Source: Linum tenue (taxonomy: Eukaryota; Streptophyta; Magnoliopsida; Malpighiales; Linaceae). From it: a DNA stretch of 64,000 nucleotides. The stretch covers positions 57,670,963-57,734,962 of the forward strand of contig CAMGYJ010000008.1 in assembly GCA_946122785.1 (NCBI GenBank), in the 5' to 3' direction. Shown here one piece after another: positions 21,590-32,164 of this stretch (position 1 is its first letter; each line of letters begins with the position of its first letter). The notes under the pieces are model-generated. The model was not told the DNA's origin. It saw only the letters and a list, made by a program, of their open reading frames with translations, and made no database searches. A program made the translations under genes and the position numbers.

Positions 21590-22450
21590 TTATGAGGTTT
21601 TGGATGTGTGCCACTTACGTTTGGTTGTTCAAATATTTTTCACGAACATGGCTCCTCGACCATAACACCTTGGTGAGAAGCACCATACGCTCATTGGTCT
21701 TGGTTGCAATAGACAGTTCAGCAAGTACTTGGACAGACATATCAGGGAGCATCTGTACATTATTTGGAGAGCCATTATAGCCACCGGGTAGGAGTGATAG
21801 ATCCTTGAGATCCTTAGCCATGGCTTGCGGTTGAAGGTGTTGTCCATGAGGGAGGATATCTCCAAGGAGCTCACCGTTGAGTTTCTCCTCACTTTTTGAT
21901 GCACCATGGGATGGATTTGATATTTGAATTTGATGAAGAGGTTGCCATTACCTTTATCCTCGGAATAATAAGTAGGAGTATGAGTGTCCCACCTTCAGTG
22001 TGGCACTCGACTCTATACCGTGGAGTTCACCAGATTTGAGGATTATTGCAACCTAGCAAAGGAGGGCGACTTGGACCACAACGGGCTCTTCAAATCTTAG
22101 AGGCATAACCTCAGCAATGAGGTTTGCACTGTGGGATATTCAGTAAGGAACGCTAAAAAGACTCAGCTAGTCTCCTTATTTGGCATTTTCCATGCTCACA
22201 TCGGCTAGTCCCTCATCACCAAGAACGAGAGCGGAGGCTCGGTATACTTGAGAGATTTGTACCTAGTGCATCGCCTCCATGAGTGAGTCCCAGTTTTCAT
22301 GGGATGGACTACGGAAAAATTGTTTGTGAAACTCACATGAAAGGGCGATCGCGACAAAGTACATGGAGTAGCATTTGTCACCCACCTAGCTAGGCACTTC
22401 GAGTTGTGTTCCTCCTTCTTCAGATCCATCGCCCTAGCGAGCACGGTACC
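21590..22450 (+). pseudogene. ORF2-like remnant of element F
   Basis: Plus-strand translation around 22020-22440 gives FTRFEDYCNLAKEGDLDHNG, VCTVGYSVRNAKKTQLVSLF and SGGSVYLRDLYLVHRLHE, separated by stops. They resemble the second half of ORF2 in C/D, where an NAVK..T segment precedes NRGLxxLxSM. Support is weak, and no intact ORF remains. Confidence 0.35.
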
Positions 22451-22993
22451 CTCAAGCTTGTATTTCCACCTATCCTAATATTCTAGACTTCTAGTAGTGA
22501 TGTCCCCCTATTTGAGGAAGTAAAAAAGCCAAAAAATGAAAAATGAAAAAAGAGTTACAGTGACGCCTGATTTGACTTGTACGATATATGATATATACAT
22601 ATCCTTTATAGCTTATAAAAATTGCTTCAACAAGAACAATGTGTTAACTTTAGTAGCCAAAAACTGATCCGAATGGTGGAACATCGTAGTAATAATAGTT
22701 ATAGGGATCAAATTACATGGATGAGATCACCCTAAGCAAATCAAACAAATATGGTCCCCAACAATTCCAAATTTGAGTTGGTTCAGTAGATATAAAAAGT
22801 GACACTACTAGATAGTCTATAAAACATCAATCTCCCCAAACAATAGTGTCACTCCAAAATCTCGTTTTGTCTCAAAACAAATGTCAACAGCACTAGATAA
22901 GGACATTGAAGATCATACAAGGTCATGATAATTATAATTATTCTAGAAACAAAGCGATTAAGAAAGATAATGAGGATTAGTAGTGGCGGCAGC
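22451..22993. other. No gene seen
   Basis: AT-rich sequence without recognisable coding or repeat structure. Confidence 0.5.
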
Positions 22994-25233
22994 AGTTATG
23001 AAGTGTCAATTAGCATGCGTCATTAGTGACATGTGAAGGTGGATTGGAAAATGGTCCCCAAAACCTTGGCACAAATGGCCATGCAACAAAAGGGTTTTTC
23101 TTTCAATTTATGTAGAATCGAAAAACATAATATGATATTTTATGGGAAAAAAAAACATAATACTATCAGCAGACAGCAATGAAGATATGCTGAATCTTGA
23201 GGCTTATTTCACCTTAAAAAAACCAAAGAACCAGCATGGACCGGTGGTCAGTGAGTGAGTACCTTTTTTTTTAGTACCTTTTGAATCCATGTATGCTTGT
23301 AAGTTTATGCGCACACAAGGATTTCCAATGAGAATAATTAGGATTTTACTCAAACAGCAGAAGTTATTATTAACAATTCTCACTTACCACAAAAAAATTC
23401 AAAATATTTAACCTTGGAAAAAATAGATGAAAAATCACTGCGGAACCTAGCCATCTTGCCCCACAATAAAATTGGATGACTAAACGATTTCCATCTAATA
23501 TACATTGGAATTTCAAAAGGTCCTAAATTTTTTGATTATTTGATTGATGCGAACATTTGCTTTATTTCGCATAACTTTTCAAGTACTTTAACTTTTGTTA
23601 GAAAAATATTTTCAGAATATATTTGTGGAAAAATCTAAATTATCCTCAAATCTCATAAAATCCAAAAAGATGCCCATATTGAAAATTTTCCTTACGAAAG
23701 TCCTAATACTTGAAAAGTTAGGTAACTATATTTTTTTCTTTCTTTCATCAGATAACAGAGTACAAAATTATGATCGCTCAAACCATTTTTTAATTAGAAA
23801 GGGCGTACCCTTTGAAGCTAGAATGTATTTTCCTTGATATCTAGCATAATGCATGAACGGATCCTTATCGAAATCACAAACTAGCCCATTTAGAATGACA
23901 AACAACCTTATTAGGAGATGAAGGTTGACCAAGCGACCTTATTTAATTTGGAGAGGAGAAAGTCGTGTGTTTGGTTTGAAAATGGGGTTGAATACAATAT
24001 CTCTGTTGGATTTGGAGGGGGGAGGGGGGGGGTTCATTGTTCGTTTCCTTTGACTATATGTGCGGTCACACTACTACCGTTCGTATCACAATCAATCTTG
24101 TTCTCTGTGATCGTATGAAGCACGAAATGGTTGTAGTGTGATACGAACGGTAGTAGTTATGAAGTGTCAATTAGCCTGCGTCATTAGTGACATGTGAAGG
24201 TGGATTGGAAAATGGTCCCCAAAACCTTGGCACAAATGGCCATGCAACAAAAGGGTTTTTCTTTCAATTTATGTAGAATCGAAAAACATAATATGATATT
24301 TTATGGGAAAAAAAAACATAATACTATCAGCAGACAACAATGAAGATATGCTGAATCTTGAGGCTTATCTCACCTTAAAATAACCAAAGAACCAGCATGG
24401 ACCGGTGGTCAGTGAGTGAGTGAATCCATGTATGCTTGTAAGTTTATGCGCACACAAGGATTTCCAATGAGAATAATTAGGATTTTACTCAAACAGCAGA
24501 AGTTATTATTAACAATTCTCACTTACCACAAAAAATTACAAAATATTTAACCTTGGAAAAAGTAGATGGAAAATCACTGCGGAACCTAGCCATCTTGCCC
24601 AACAATAAAATTGGATGACCAAACGATTTCCATCTAATATACATTGGAATTTCAAAAGGACATAAATTTTTTGATTATTTGATTGATGCGAACATTTGCT
24701 TTATTTCGCATAACTTTTCAAGTACTTTAACTTTTGTTAGAAAAATATTTTCAGAATATATGTGTTGAAAAATCTAAATTATCCTCAAATCTCATAAAAT
24801 CTAAAAAGATGCCCATATTGAAAATTTTCCTTGCGAAAGTCCTAATACTTGAAAAGTTAGGTAACTATATTTTTTTTCTTTCATCAGATAACCGAATACA
24901 AAATTATGATCGCTCAAACCATTTTTTAATTAGAAAGGGCGTACCCTTTGATGCTAGAATGTATTTTCCTTGATATCTAGCATAATGCATGAACGGATCC
25001 TTATCGAAATCACAAACTAGCCCATTTAGAACGACAAACAACCTTATTTGGAGATGAAGGCTGACCAAGCGACCTTATTTGGAGAGGAGAAAGTCGTGTG
25101 TTTGGTTTGAAAATGGGGTTGAATACAATGTCTCTGTTGGATTTGAGGGGGGGGGGGGGGGGGGGGGGGTTCATTGTTCATTTCCTTTGACTATATGTGC
25201 GGTCACACTACTACCGTTCGTATCACAATCAAT
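22994..25233 (+). repeat. 1.16-kb direct tandem duplication
   Basis: Unit 1 (22994-24096) and unit 2 (24155-25233) are nearly identical (offset 1161 bp), with a few small indels. Each unit ends in a long G run (about 24000-24030; 25146-25170) and ACTACTACCGTTCGTATCAC. The 58-bp spacer contains the inverse, GTGATACGAACGGTAGTAGT (about 24138-24157), making a 19-20 bp inverted repeat with unit 1's end. An 80-codon ORF (23595-23837 and 24734-24973) is kept in both copies but has no recognisable domain. Confidence 0.85.
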
Positions 25234-25498
25234 GTGCGGTTACATCATACCCCGAAAACACAAATGGAGCACGAAATGGACACAACCAAACCTTAGCAAC
25301 TCTTGCAACTTCAAGGAAGACAACCATCGTCGTTGGAAACTTTTCCCGAATCCCGTCCATGCCAAACTGCACCTCCGGATCGAGAAAACACCAATCCAAG
25401 GGAGGCATTGAACAACTAACACATGTGCTTGCCAACCCAGATGGAGGAAGGGAGGAATAAGAGCAGGCATCCTTTGGAGCACACCACAAACTCGTCTC
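25234..25498. other. Flank of the copia insertion
   Basis: Short stretch open in several frames; no family recognised. It ends with the target-site duplication GTCTC (25494-25498) of element H. Confidence 0.5.
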
Positions 25499-25832
25499 TA
25501 TCAAGATACATTTAGGTTTGGAATTGCAGTCGTGGAGGATCAGCCATTGCTGACACTAGAAGAGCTCTAGAAACATCGTCATTCTATCTCGGAAGCAACA
25601 GAAGAGCTGAGTTAGAACGGTGCCTGTTTAGTGTCAGCACCCCTTTCCATTTTTACTGTACATAAACACATGTAATGGTTTGATAGATAGATAGAATTGT
25701 TACCGTTATTATTAGTTTCTTTCTTTCTTTTCTCCTTGTACGGTCAGCTTAATTTGCATATATAAGAAGCCCTTGAGGAAACCAAAAACCCTGAGGGTTT
25801 CACCACAATCTAACTCTTTACCAGATTTATCA
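25499..25832 (+). repeat. 5' LTR of copia element H (334 bp)
   Basis: It starts TATCAAGATACATT and ends GATTTATCA, directly before the PBS TGGTATCAGAG. It matches the 3' LTR except for the MITE and scattered substitutions. It contains a GATA microsatellite (25682-25696) and a TATATAAG box (about 25760). Confidence 0.92.
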
Positions 25833-25843
25833 TGGTATCAGAG
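25833..25843 (+). other. Primer-binding site, tRNA-iMet type (element H)
   Basis: TGGTATCAGAG matches the complement of the initiator tRNA-Met 3' end and follows the LTR without a gap. Confidence 0.9.
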
Positions 25844-25979
25844 TCTGGTTCAGGCATCTAGGGTTTCCGCCATACCCATCCGGCGTTCTTTCTACCTTAC
25901 TCCGAGAGCTCAACAATGGCTACGGAAGCAAACACTACTTCTACTACTACTACTACTACTACTACCACATCCACCACCT

Positions 25980-28900
25980 TGATAGACCGTTAATTACACA
26001 TGTTTTTACCCATGTTCTTTCACCGTTTGAGGTGTTGATTCTCGTGTTTTAGGCTGATTTCACGCTAGGTTGTGCTTGTTTGTGATATTTCACGTCCTAG
26101 TACGTGAATGGAGGCTTGGGAGTGAGTTTGGGGTCGATTGGACGAAGATCGGACGCGTGGCGAGGTGCCAAGGAAGCCGCACGGGCATTCCTGGACATCA
26201 CACGACCGTGCAACTCACATTTGTGGCCGTGTGATTTTCAACGAGAGCAAACACGGGCAGGATGGAAATCCCACACGGCCGTGCAACCCTGGCCGTGTGG
26301 GAAGCCTGAGTTTCGACTTAATTGATACGGCGCGTTTTGACTCACACGGGCAACTGGGTGAGCCACACGGCCGTGTGGCCTGCCCGTGTGAGTCGGGAAA
26401 TCTTGGTTTTTCAGCCAATTTCGAGCCAAAAGTGGGAGAATCGAATTTTCAGAGCAAAAACAGAGCCCTGGAGAGAGAAAGTGCGAAGAACACGTCCTAG
26501 AAGCTATCTTGGAGCTGGGTTTCATCAAATCGAGCTTGGAGATCGTCATAGGAGTGGAAATCATCATCCCGGAGCAGATTTTCCTCATCTTTATGAGTAT
26601 GACTACTCCGATTACTGTTTTCTTCTCTCTCTCTATGGAGTAGAACCCTTCTCTCACTTGGGTATGAAGAACCCTAGTTCCTAGTGTTAGGGATTTGATT
26701 GTAATGACTTGGGATGATTATAGTGTTTCGTTTTAATCGAATGATGCATGTTTGTTGAATTGATTGAAGTCTGATCAGCTTTTCTTGATTTCTGCTGCAA
26801 CCTGAGATAGATAGAATCTGATTAGGTTGTTAGAGCATCTTCATTCGATAGTAGGAGATTGGTTATACGAGAGTTAGCCAGTTTACTGCTTTGTACTGGA
26901 ATTCAATTCCAGTAGTGGAGTTCTGAGCTTATTGCTTCAGCTTCCTATCCCGGTGAAGACTAGTCGTCTGCCGGGTAGTTAGACTGAGAGGGCTTGGTCA
27001 GCTTAAGAGATTCCAAGCTACTGTCGGATCTTCCGCAGTCTAATCAACAGTAAATCAACCCAGGGTAATTACAATTGAACCTAACTAAGGACCTAGGGGG
27101 ACTCACATTTGTGGCCGTGTGATTTTCACCGAGAGCAAACACGGGCAGGATGGAAATCCCACACGGCCGTGCGACCCTGGCCGTGGGGGAAGCCTGAGTT
27201 TTGACTTAATTGATACGACGCGTTTTGACTCACACGGGCAACTAGGTGAGCCACACGGCCGTGTGGCCTGCCCGTGTGAGTTGGGAAATCTTGGTTTTTC
27301 AGCCAATTTAAAGCCAAAAGTGGGAGAATCAAATTTTCAGAGCAAAAACAGAGCCCTAGAGAGAGAAAGAGCGAAGAACACGTCCTAGAAGCTATTTTGG
27401 AGCTGAGTTTCATCAAATCGAGCTTGGAGATCGTCATAGGAGTGGAAATCATCATCCCGGAGCAGATTTTCCTCATCTTTATGAGTATGACTACTCCGAT
27501 TACTGTTTTCTTCTCTCTCTCTATGGAGTAGAACCCTTCTCTCACTTGGGTATGAAGAACCCTAGTTCCTAGTGTTAGGGATTTGATTGTAATGACTTGG
27601 GATGATTATAGTGTTTCGTTTTAATCGAATGATGCATGTTTGTTGAATTGATTGAAGTCTGATCAGCTTTTCTTGATTTCTGCTGCAACCTGAGATAGAT
27701 AGAATCTGATTAGGTTGTTAGAGCATCTTCATTCGATAGTAGGAGATTGGTTATACGAGAGTTAGCCAGTTTACTGCTTTGTACTGGAATTCAATTCCAG
27801 TAGTGGAGTTCTGAGCTTATTGCTTCAGCTTCCTATCCCGGTGAAGACTAGTCGTCTGCCGGGTAGTTAGACTGAGAGGGCTTGGTCAGCTTAAGAGATT
27901 CCAAGCTACTGTCGGATCTTCCGCAGTCTAATCAACAGTAAATCAACCCAGGGTAATTACAATTGAACCTAACTAAGGAGTTAGGGGGACTCAAATTTGT
28001 GGCCGTGTGATTTTCACCGAGAGCAAACACGGGCAGGATGGAAATCCCACACGGCCGTGCGACCCTGGCCGTGGGGGAAGCCTGAGTTTTGACTTAATTG
28101 ATACGACGCGTTTTGACTCACACGGGCAACTAGGTGAGCCACACGGCCGTGTGGCCTGCCCGTGTGAGTTGGGAAATCTTGGTTTTTCAGCCAATTTAAA
28201 GCCAAAAGTGGGAGAATCAAATTTTCAGAGCAAAAACAGAGCCCTAGAGAGAGAAAGTGCGAAGAACACGTCCTAGAAGCTATCTTGGAGCTGGGTTTCA
28301 TCAAATCGAGCTTGGAGATCGTCATAGGAGTGGAAATCATCATCCCGGAGCAGATTTTCCTCATCTTTATGAGTATGACTACTCCGATTACTGTTTTCTT
28401 CTCTCTCTCTATGGAGTAGAACCCTTCTCTCACTTGGGTATGAAGAACCCTAGTTCCTGGTGTTAGGGATTTGATTGTAATGACTTGGGATGATTATACT
28501 GTTTGGTTTTAATCGAATAATGCATGTTTATTGAATTGATTGAAGTCTGATCAGCTTTTCTTGATTTCTGCTGCAACCTGAGATAGATAGAATCTGATTA
28601 GGTTGTTAGAGCCTCTTCATTCGATAGTAGGAGATTGGTTATACGAGAGTTAGCCAGTTTACTGCTTTGTACTGGAATTCAATTCCAATAGTGGAGTTCT
28701 GTGCTTATTGCTTCAGCTTCCTATCCCGGTGAAGACTAGTCGTCTGCCGGGTAGTTAGACTGAGAGGGCTTGGTCAGCTTAAGAGATTCCAAGCTACTGT
28801 CGGATCTTCCGCAGTCTAATCAACAGTAAATCAACCCAGGGTAATTACAATTGAACCTAACTAAGGAGCTAGGGGGACACATTCCCGAGTGACTCTTTCC

Positions 28901-29104
28901 TGCTTGAGAAAACCGAATAATTTCCTGCTTTCTTACTGCTTTTGCTTTAAACAACAATCAATCGACTTAGTTGGCTAGATAATAGATAATCACGGAGTAA
29001 GCAGTAGATCTAGACCCCGGGTTGATAATCGAACTTGCCTGTTACTGCATTCCCGGACTGCGATTACACTTGGTCGCAGTTTGGTGTTGTGTTTTGGCGT
29101 GTCA
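25980..29104 (+). repeat. 5' LTR of element G, enlarged by an internal triplication
   Basis: It begins TGATAGACCGTTAATTACAC as the 3' LTR does and ends GTGTCA before the PBS. It is 3125 bp against 1347 bp for the 3' LTR; the difference is two extra copies of an 888-bp segment. Copy starts are at 26213, 27101 and 27989. The palindrome cluster is therefore present three times. Confidence 0.93.
26213..28876 (+). repeat. 888-bp tandem repeat, three copies, within the 5' LTR of G
   Basis: Copies at 26213-27100, 27101-27988 and 27989-28876 have exactly equal periods. Copies 2 and 3 share variants that copy 1 lacks (for example GTGGGGGAAG for GTGTGGGAAG after GGCC), so one duplicated from the other later. 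The 3' LTR has a single copy. The breakpoint lies in GGGGACTCA, common to both ends of the unit. Confidence 0.93.
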
Positions 29105-29110
29105 AGTTTT

Positions 29111-29128
29111 TGGCGCCGTTGCCGGGGA
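29111..29128 (+). other. Primer-binding site, tRNA-Asp type (element G)
   Basis: TGGCGCCGTTGCCGGGGA matches the tRNA-Asp complement perfectly, 6 bp after the LTR end. Confidence 0.93.
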
Positions 29129-29253
29129 ACCCTCTAGGTTATTGGGGAAACGTGAGAATTTGTTACTCTAGTTTTTTTTCTTTATTGCATTTTTTTTCTC
29201 TTCCACCTGTGTGCCTTCACGGGTTGCTTCTGCTGATTGTGTGCAGGTAGTGC

Positions 29254-31518
29254 ATGACCCGTAGCCAGTCGGGAGATCTACTACCATTAGACCAGGAGCT
29301 TGAAAGAACCTGCAGGAACTTCAAGCGGGCTCTAAAGGCGCGACTGGCTGCGGAGGAGGCGCTATCACAGCTGCAGATTGAAGAAGAAGAAGAAGAGATC
29401 GCTGATCCACAGAACCATGATGTGATCAATCCAGAGGAGCAGACCATGGGATCCTACTGGACCACTAGAGCTGCGGACATGAGGTCACCCATTCAACACC
29501 CTCATGTCCCAGCCAACAATTTTGAGGTGAGCACCTTAGTAATCACCATGCTGCGCGGTTCGGTGGTGTTCCGTGGTAAGGAGGGCGAGTGCCCCCGATC
29601 ACATCTCAGACAATTCCACGAGCTCATCGATGGAATCAAGATCAATGGGGTACCAGCAGACGCCATCCAGGTGAGGTACTTCCCATTCACTCTGGATGGG
29701 CAAGCCAAGGAGTGGCTAGGCACTCGACCTCCGGGCTCTATCACCACGTTCGCCAACCTGGCGGACAAGTTGCTCACCCGCTACCATCCTCCATCCAAGA
29801 CAGCTGACCTGCAGAAGCAAATTACACATTTTGCTCAGGATGAGGATGAGACCATCAGGGATGCATGGGAGAGGTACAACAGTCTCTTCCTGAGGTGTCC
29901 AAATCATGGCTTCAATGATGCCTTCAAGGTGGGCACCTTCTATCACGCCCTCTTCCCGGAGGACAAGCAGCTGATTGACTCAGTTTGTGGCGGGAACATG
30001 CTGACCAAAACACCGCCACAGCTAAATCAACTCTTTGAGGAGATGGCGGAGAACGAGTACAATTGGGGAACTGCCAGGAGATCGAGACGAGCACCAGGAC
30101 GGGGTGTGCACGCTGTGGGCACCCAGTCATCTGATTTGGTGCAGGTGGTATCGAAGCTGGTTTCAGCTATCGATCGCTCTGGTTTGATTGCAGGTACAGG
30201 ACAGCCGCAGGCGATGCTCTGCCACTGGTGCGAGAGCACCCATCACACGGTGGAAGACTGCCAGGCGATGAAGGAATCAACCACACCCCAGGAGCAGGTG
30301 AACTTCATCAATAACGGCAGGTGCAATGACCCCTACAGTAACACTAACAATGAGGGGTGGCGCCAGCATCCTAACTTCTCCTGGGGTGGGGCAAATTCCA
30401 GACCACCAGTCCCCCAGGGACCACCGGGTTTCCAGAGGCCACCATATCAGCCCAGACAGGGGCAATTCCAGCAGCAACAACAGTCTCTCTACCAGCCCAT
30501 GCCGGGGCATGCTGCTCCAGTGCAGAATGATCAGATGGCTGAACTGCGGGACTTGGTAGGTTCTCTCGCCAGCTCTAGTGCTCAGAAATTCAACACTATC
30601 AAGCAGTTCATGGAAAAGGCCTCGGGTAAATTCCTGGCTCTTGAAGCTGGCCAGAGGAACACACAGGCTGTCTTGCAGGATATCCAGACCCAGCTGGGGA
30701 GCGTGGCTCAGGCAGTGGCTCAAAGGGCTCCTGGTACTCTACCCGGGCAGAACATCCCTCATCCGCAGACCCCGAATGAGCACTGCAATGCCATCTTGAC
30801 CAGGAGTGGCAAGGTGACTGTTGATCCACCTGCTCGGGAACAAGAGAGAGAGACCCCTGTCTTAGAGTCTCCAGCGGTTGAAGAGGAGGCAGAAAAGGAG
30901 GTTGAGGTGCCTGCACCTAAGCCGCAACCGGTAGTGAAGGAGTACATCCCGAAACTCCCCTTCCGTACTCGGTTGCACAGAGACAGGCTGGAGGCAGAGT
31001 TCGAAAAATTCATGGCCATGCTTAGGAAGCCGAATGTCCAAGTGCCCTTCCTGGAGGCACTATCTCAAATGCCTAAGTATGCGAAGTTTCTGAAAGAGCT
31101 TCTCTCGAAGAAGCAGAAGCTGAGTGAGCTGGCCACTGTGGAGCTCAGCGAGGAGTGCTCGGCTATTCTGCAGAACATGCTTCCGCAGAAGCAGAAGGAC
31201 CCAGGTAGTTTTACTATCCCGTGCTCAATTGATAAATTGCATGTAGAGAGGTCCTTGGCGGATTTAGGTGCTAGTATCAATGTTATGCCGTATAAATTGT
31301 TCAAGAAACTAGGCCTAGGTGAACCCCACGCTACTAGGATGACCCTTCAATTAGCTGACAGATCTGTAGTGCATCCTAGGGGCATAGTGGAAGACCTTCT
31401 GGTTAAGGTTGGCAAATTCAAATATCCTGTGGATTTTGTTGTCCTGGACATCAATGAGGACACAGAAGTGCCCCTTATACTGGGATGCCTTTCCTGGCCA
31501 CCGCCAAGGCCCTCATAG
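29254..31518 (+). CDS. Gag-protease polyprotein of element G (754 codons)
   Basis: The start ATG at 29254 follows a splice-acceptor-like GTGTGCAG and matches the start used in B and C (MTRS). Domains in order: acidic N-terminus (residues 1-60), TMGSYWTTRAADMRSP, retrotransposon Gag core (about 125-235, with RYHPPSKTADLQKQITHF), zinc knuckle CHWCESTHHTVEDC (about 323-336, CX2CX4HX4C intact), Gln/Pro-rich linker, and a retropepsin-like domain with DLGAS at about residue 670 in place of the usual D-T/S-G. Gag packages element RNA in a cytoplasmic particle and the protease would process it. The frame leaves the protease near 31487, where one base appears to be missing relative to the LGRPFLATA motif of C and D; the remainder continues in the 31485-31979 frame. 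No pol domain follows. Confidence 0.92.
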   Translation: MTRSQSGDLLPLDQELERTCRNFKRALKARLAAEEALSQLQIEEEEEEIADPQNHDVINPEEQTMGSYWTTRAADMRSPIQHPHVPANNFEVSTLVITMLRGSVVFRGKEGECPRSHLRQFHELIDGIKINGVPADAIQVRYFPFTLDGQAKEWLGTRPPGSITTFANLADKLLTRYHPPSKTADLQKQITHFAQDEDETIRDAWERYNSLFLRCPNHGFNDAFKVGTFYHALFPEDKQLIDSVCGGNMLTKTPPQLNQLFEEMAENEYNWGTARRSRRAPGRGVHAVGTQSSDLVQVVSKLVSAIDRSGLIAGTGQPQAMLCHWCESTHHTVEDCQAMKESTTPQEQVNFINNGRCNDPYSNTNNEGWRQHPNFSWGGANSRPPVPQGPPGFQRPPYQPRQGQFQQQQQSLYQPMPGHAAPVQNDQMAELRDLVGSLASSSAQKFNTIKQFMEKASGKFLALEAGQRNTQAVLQDIQTQLGSVAQAVAQRAPGTLPGQNIPHPQTPNEHCNAILTRSGKVTVDPPAREQERETPVLESPAVEEEAEKEVEVPAPKPQPVVKEYIPKLPFRTRLHRDRLEAEFEKFMAMLRKPNVQVPFLEALSQMPKYAKFLKELLSKKQKLSELATVELSEECSAILQNMLPQKQKDPGSFTIPCSIDKLHVERSLADLGASINVMPYKLFKKLGLGEPHATRMTLQLADRSVVHPRGIVEDLLVKVGKFKYPVDFVVLDINEDTEVPLILGCLSWPPPRPS

Positions 31519-31979
31519 ATGTGCATGATGGGACCTTAGTTTTGAGAGATGGCGAGGAGAGAATAACGTTTTCAATTGCTAATACTCTACCTGGTTCGTC
31601 ACCTCTGCATGCTGTATCTCACCAGGAGCACGTGTCTGTCGTGTATCCTTCTGTGTTGCCTATTTTGCAGGACCCGCCTCCCATACCTTCGCCGCCACTC
31701 CTGTCCACTCCGTCACCAAAAGAACAGATCAAGGAGGAGTGGCGGCCGAAACTGCAGGCAGCTAAGTCTGCTCGAAAGAAAGCCGGAGACCACTATGAGC
31801 TGGTCCCGCCCCCACCTTGGCCATCCGAGTATTCACTCGCTTGCATCTTGCCGGATGGCCAAGTCGAGCTGGCGAATGCTGGTGGCCACATTCGTCGCGT
31901 GCATGGCCACCATTTGAAGCTGTACCTCAAGAGCGATGTGGATCCGCTCTTGAAGGCACCTGATCCTACACTTCCCTGA
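31485..31979 (+). pseudogene. Protease C-terminus plus integrase-tail-like segment (element G)
   Basis: This is the continuation of the gag-PR frame after the frameshift: FLATAKALIDVHDGTLVLRD belongs to the protease end; then a proline-rich linker; then a segment ending DGQVELANAGGHIRRVHGHH and LKLYL. That last part resembles the C-terminal tail of gypsy integrases (a glycine/valine-rich strand followed by V-x-G-H-x-L-K-x-Y-L). If so, the pol region between PR and the integrase tail has been deleted. The ORF stops at 31979. The resemblance is by eye and needs a profile search. Confidence 0.6.
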
Positions 31980-32019
31980 CCATCCATACTGGCGTCCAGA
32001 TAAAAGACGGTAAAGAAGC

Positions 32020-32045
32020 GCTTGTGGGGAGGCAACCCCACCGAG
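32020..32045 (+). other. Conserved post-gag motif (element G)
   Basis: GCGCTTGTGGGGAGGCAACC follows the last stop. D (51919 onward) and C have the equivalent CACTTGTTGGGAGGCAACCC / GCGCTTGTTGGGAGGCAACC. In related plant elements, as I recall, such a sequence follows the integrase; here it follows gag-PR. Confidence 0.6.
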
Positions 32046-32164
32046 GTTTGCATTTTCTTACTTTTTTTCCTTTTGTTTTTTGTGTTTTTTTAGTCTTGAG
32101 ATGTTGATCCAGAGTCAAATGTCGTTTTTGAGTGAAAACAGGTTGAATTCGGGGCTCCAGCAGC

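Larger units (their letters stand above)
18210..22450 (+). mobile_element. Element F: degraded gypsy-like element of a third LTR family
   Basis: An LTR-like end (to 18942) is followed by a diverged tRNA-Asp PBS (18949-18966), a duplicated ORF in the gag position (19210-20259), a cluster of GATAC(A/G)G words (20470-20600), a donor-like TTTCAAG/GTTAG (20930/20931), a G-rich tract (21549-21572) and broken ORF2-like text (about 21900-22440). This order repeats that of C, D and G without any pol. No 3' LTR is identified. The limits are approximate. Confidence 0.5.

Noticed and set aside
23595..24973. Paired 80-codon ORFs starting MLEKYFQNI
   Set aside because: Present twice only because of the tandem duplication. 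AT-rich, Lys/Phe-rich chance composition with no domain.
25234..25504. 91-codon minus ORF as a host exon
   Set aside because: Open on both strands, no recognisable domain, and cut by the copia insertion. Evidence is too thin.
26138..28466. Repeated ORFs (about 139 and 89 codons) in LTR copies
   Set aside because: They sit in the LTR of G and recur only because the 888-bp unit is triplicated.
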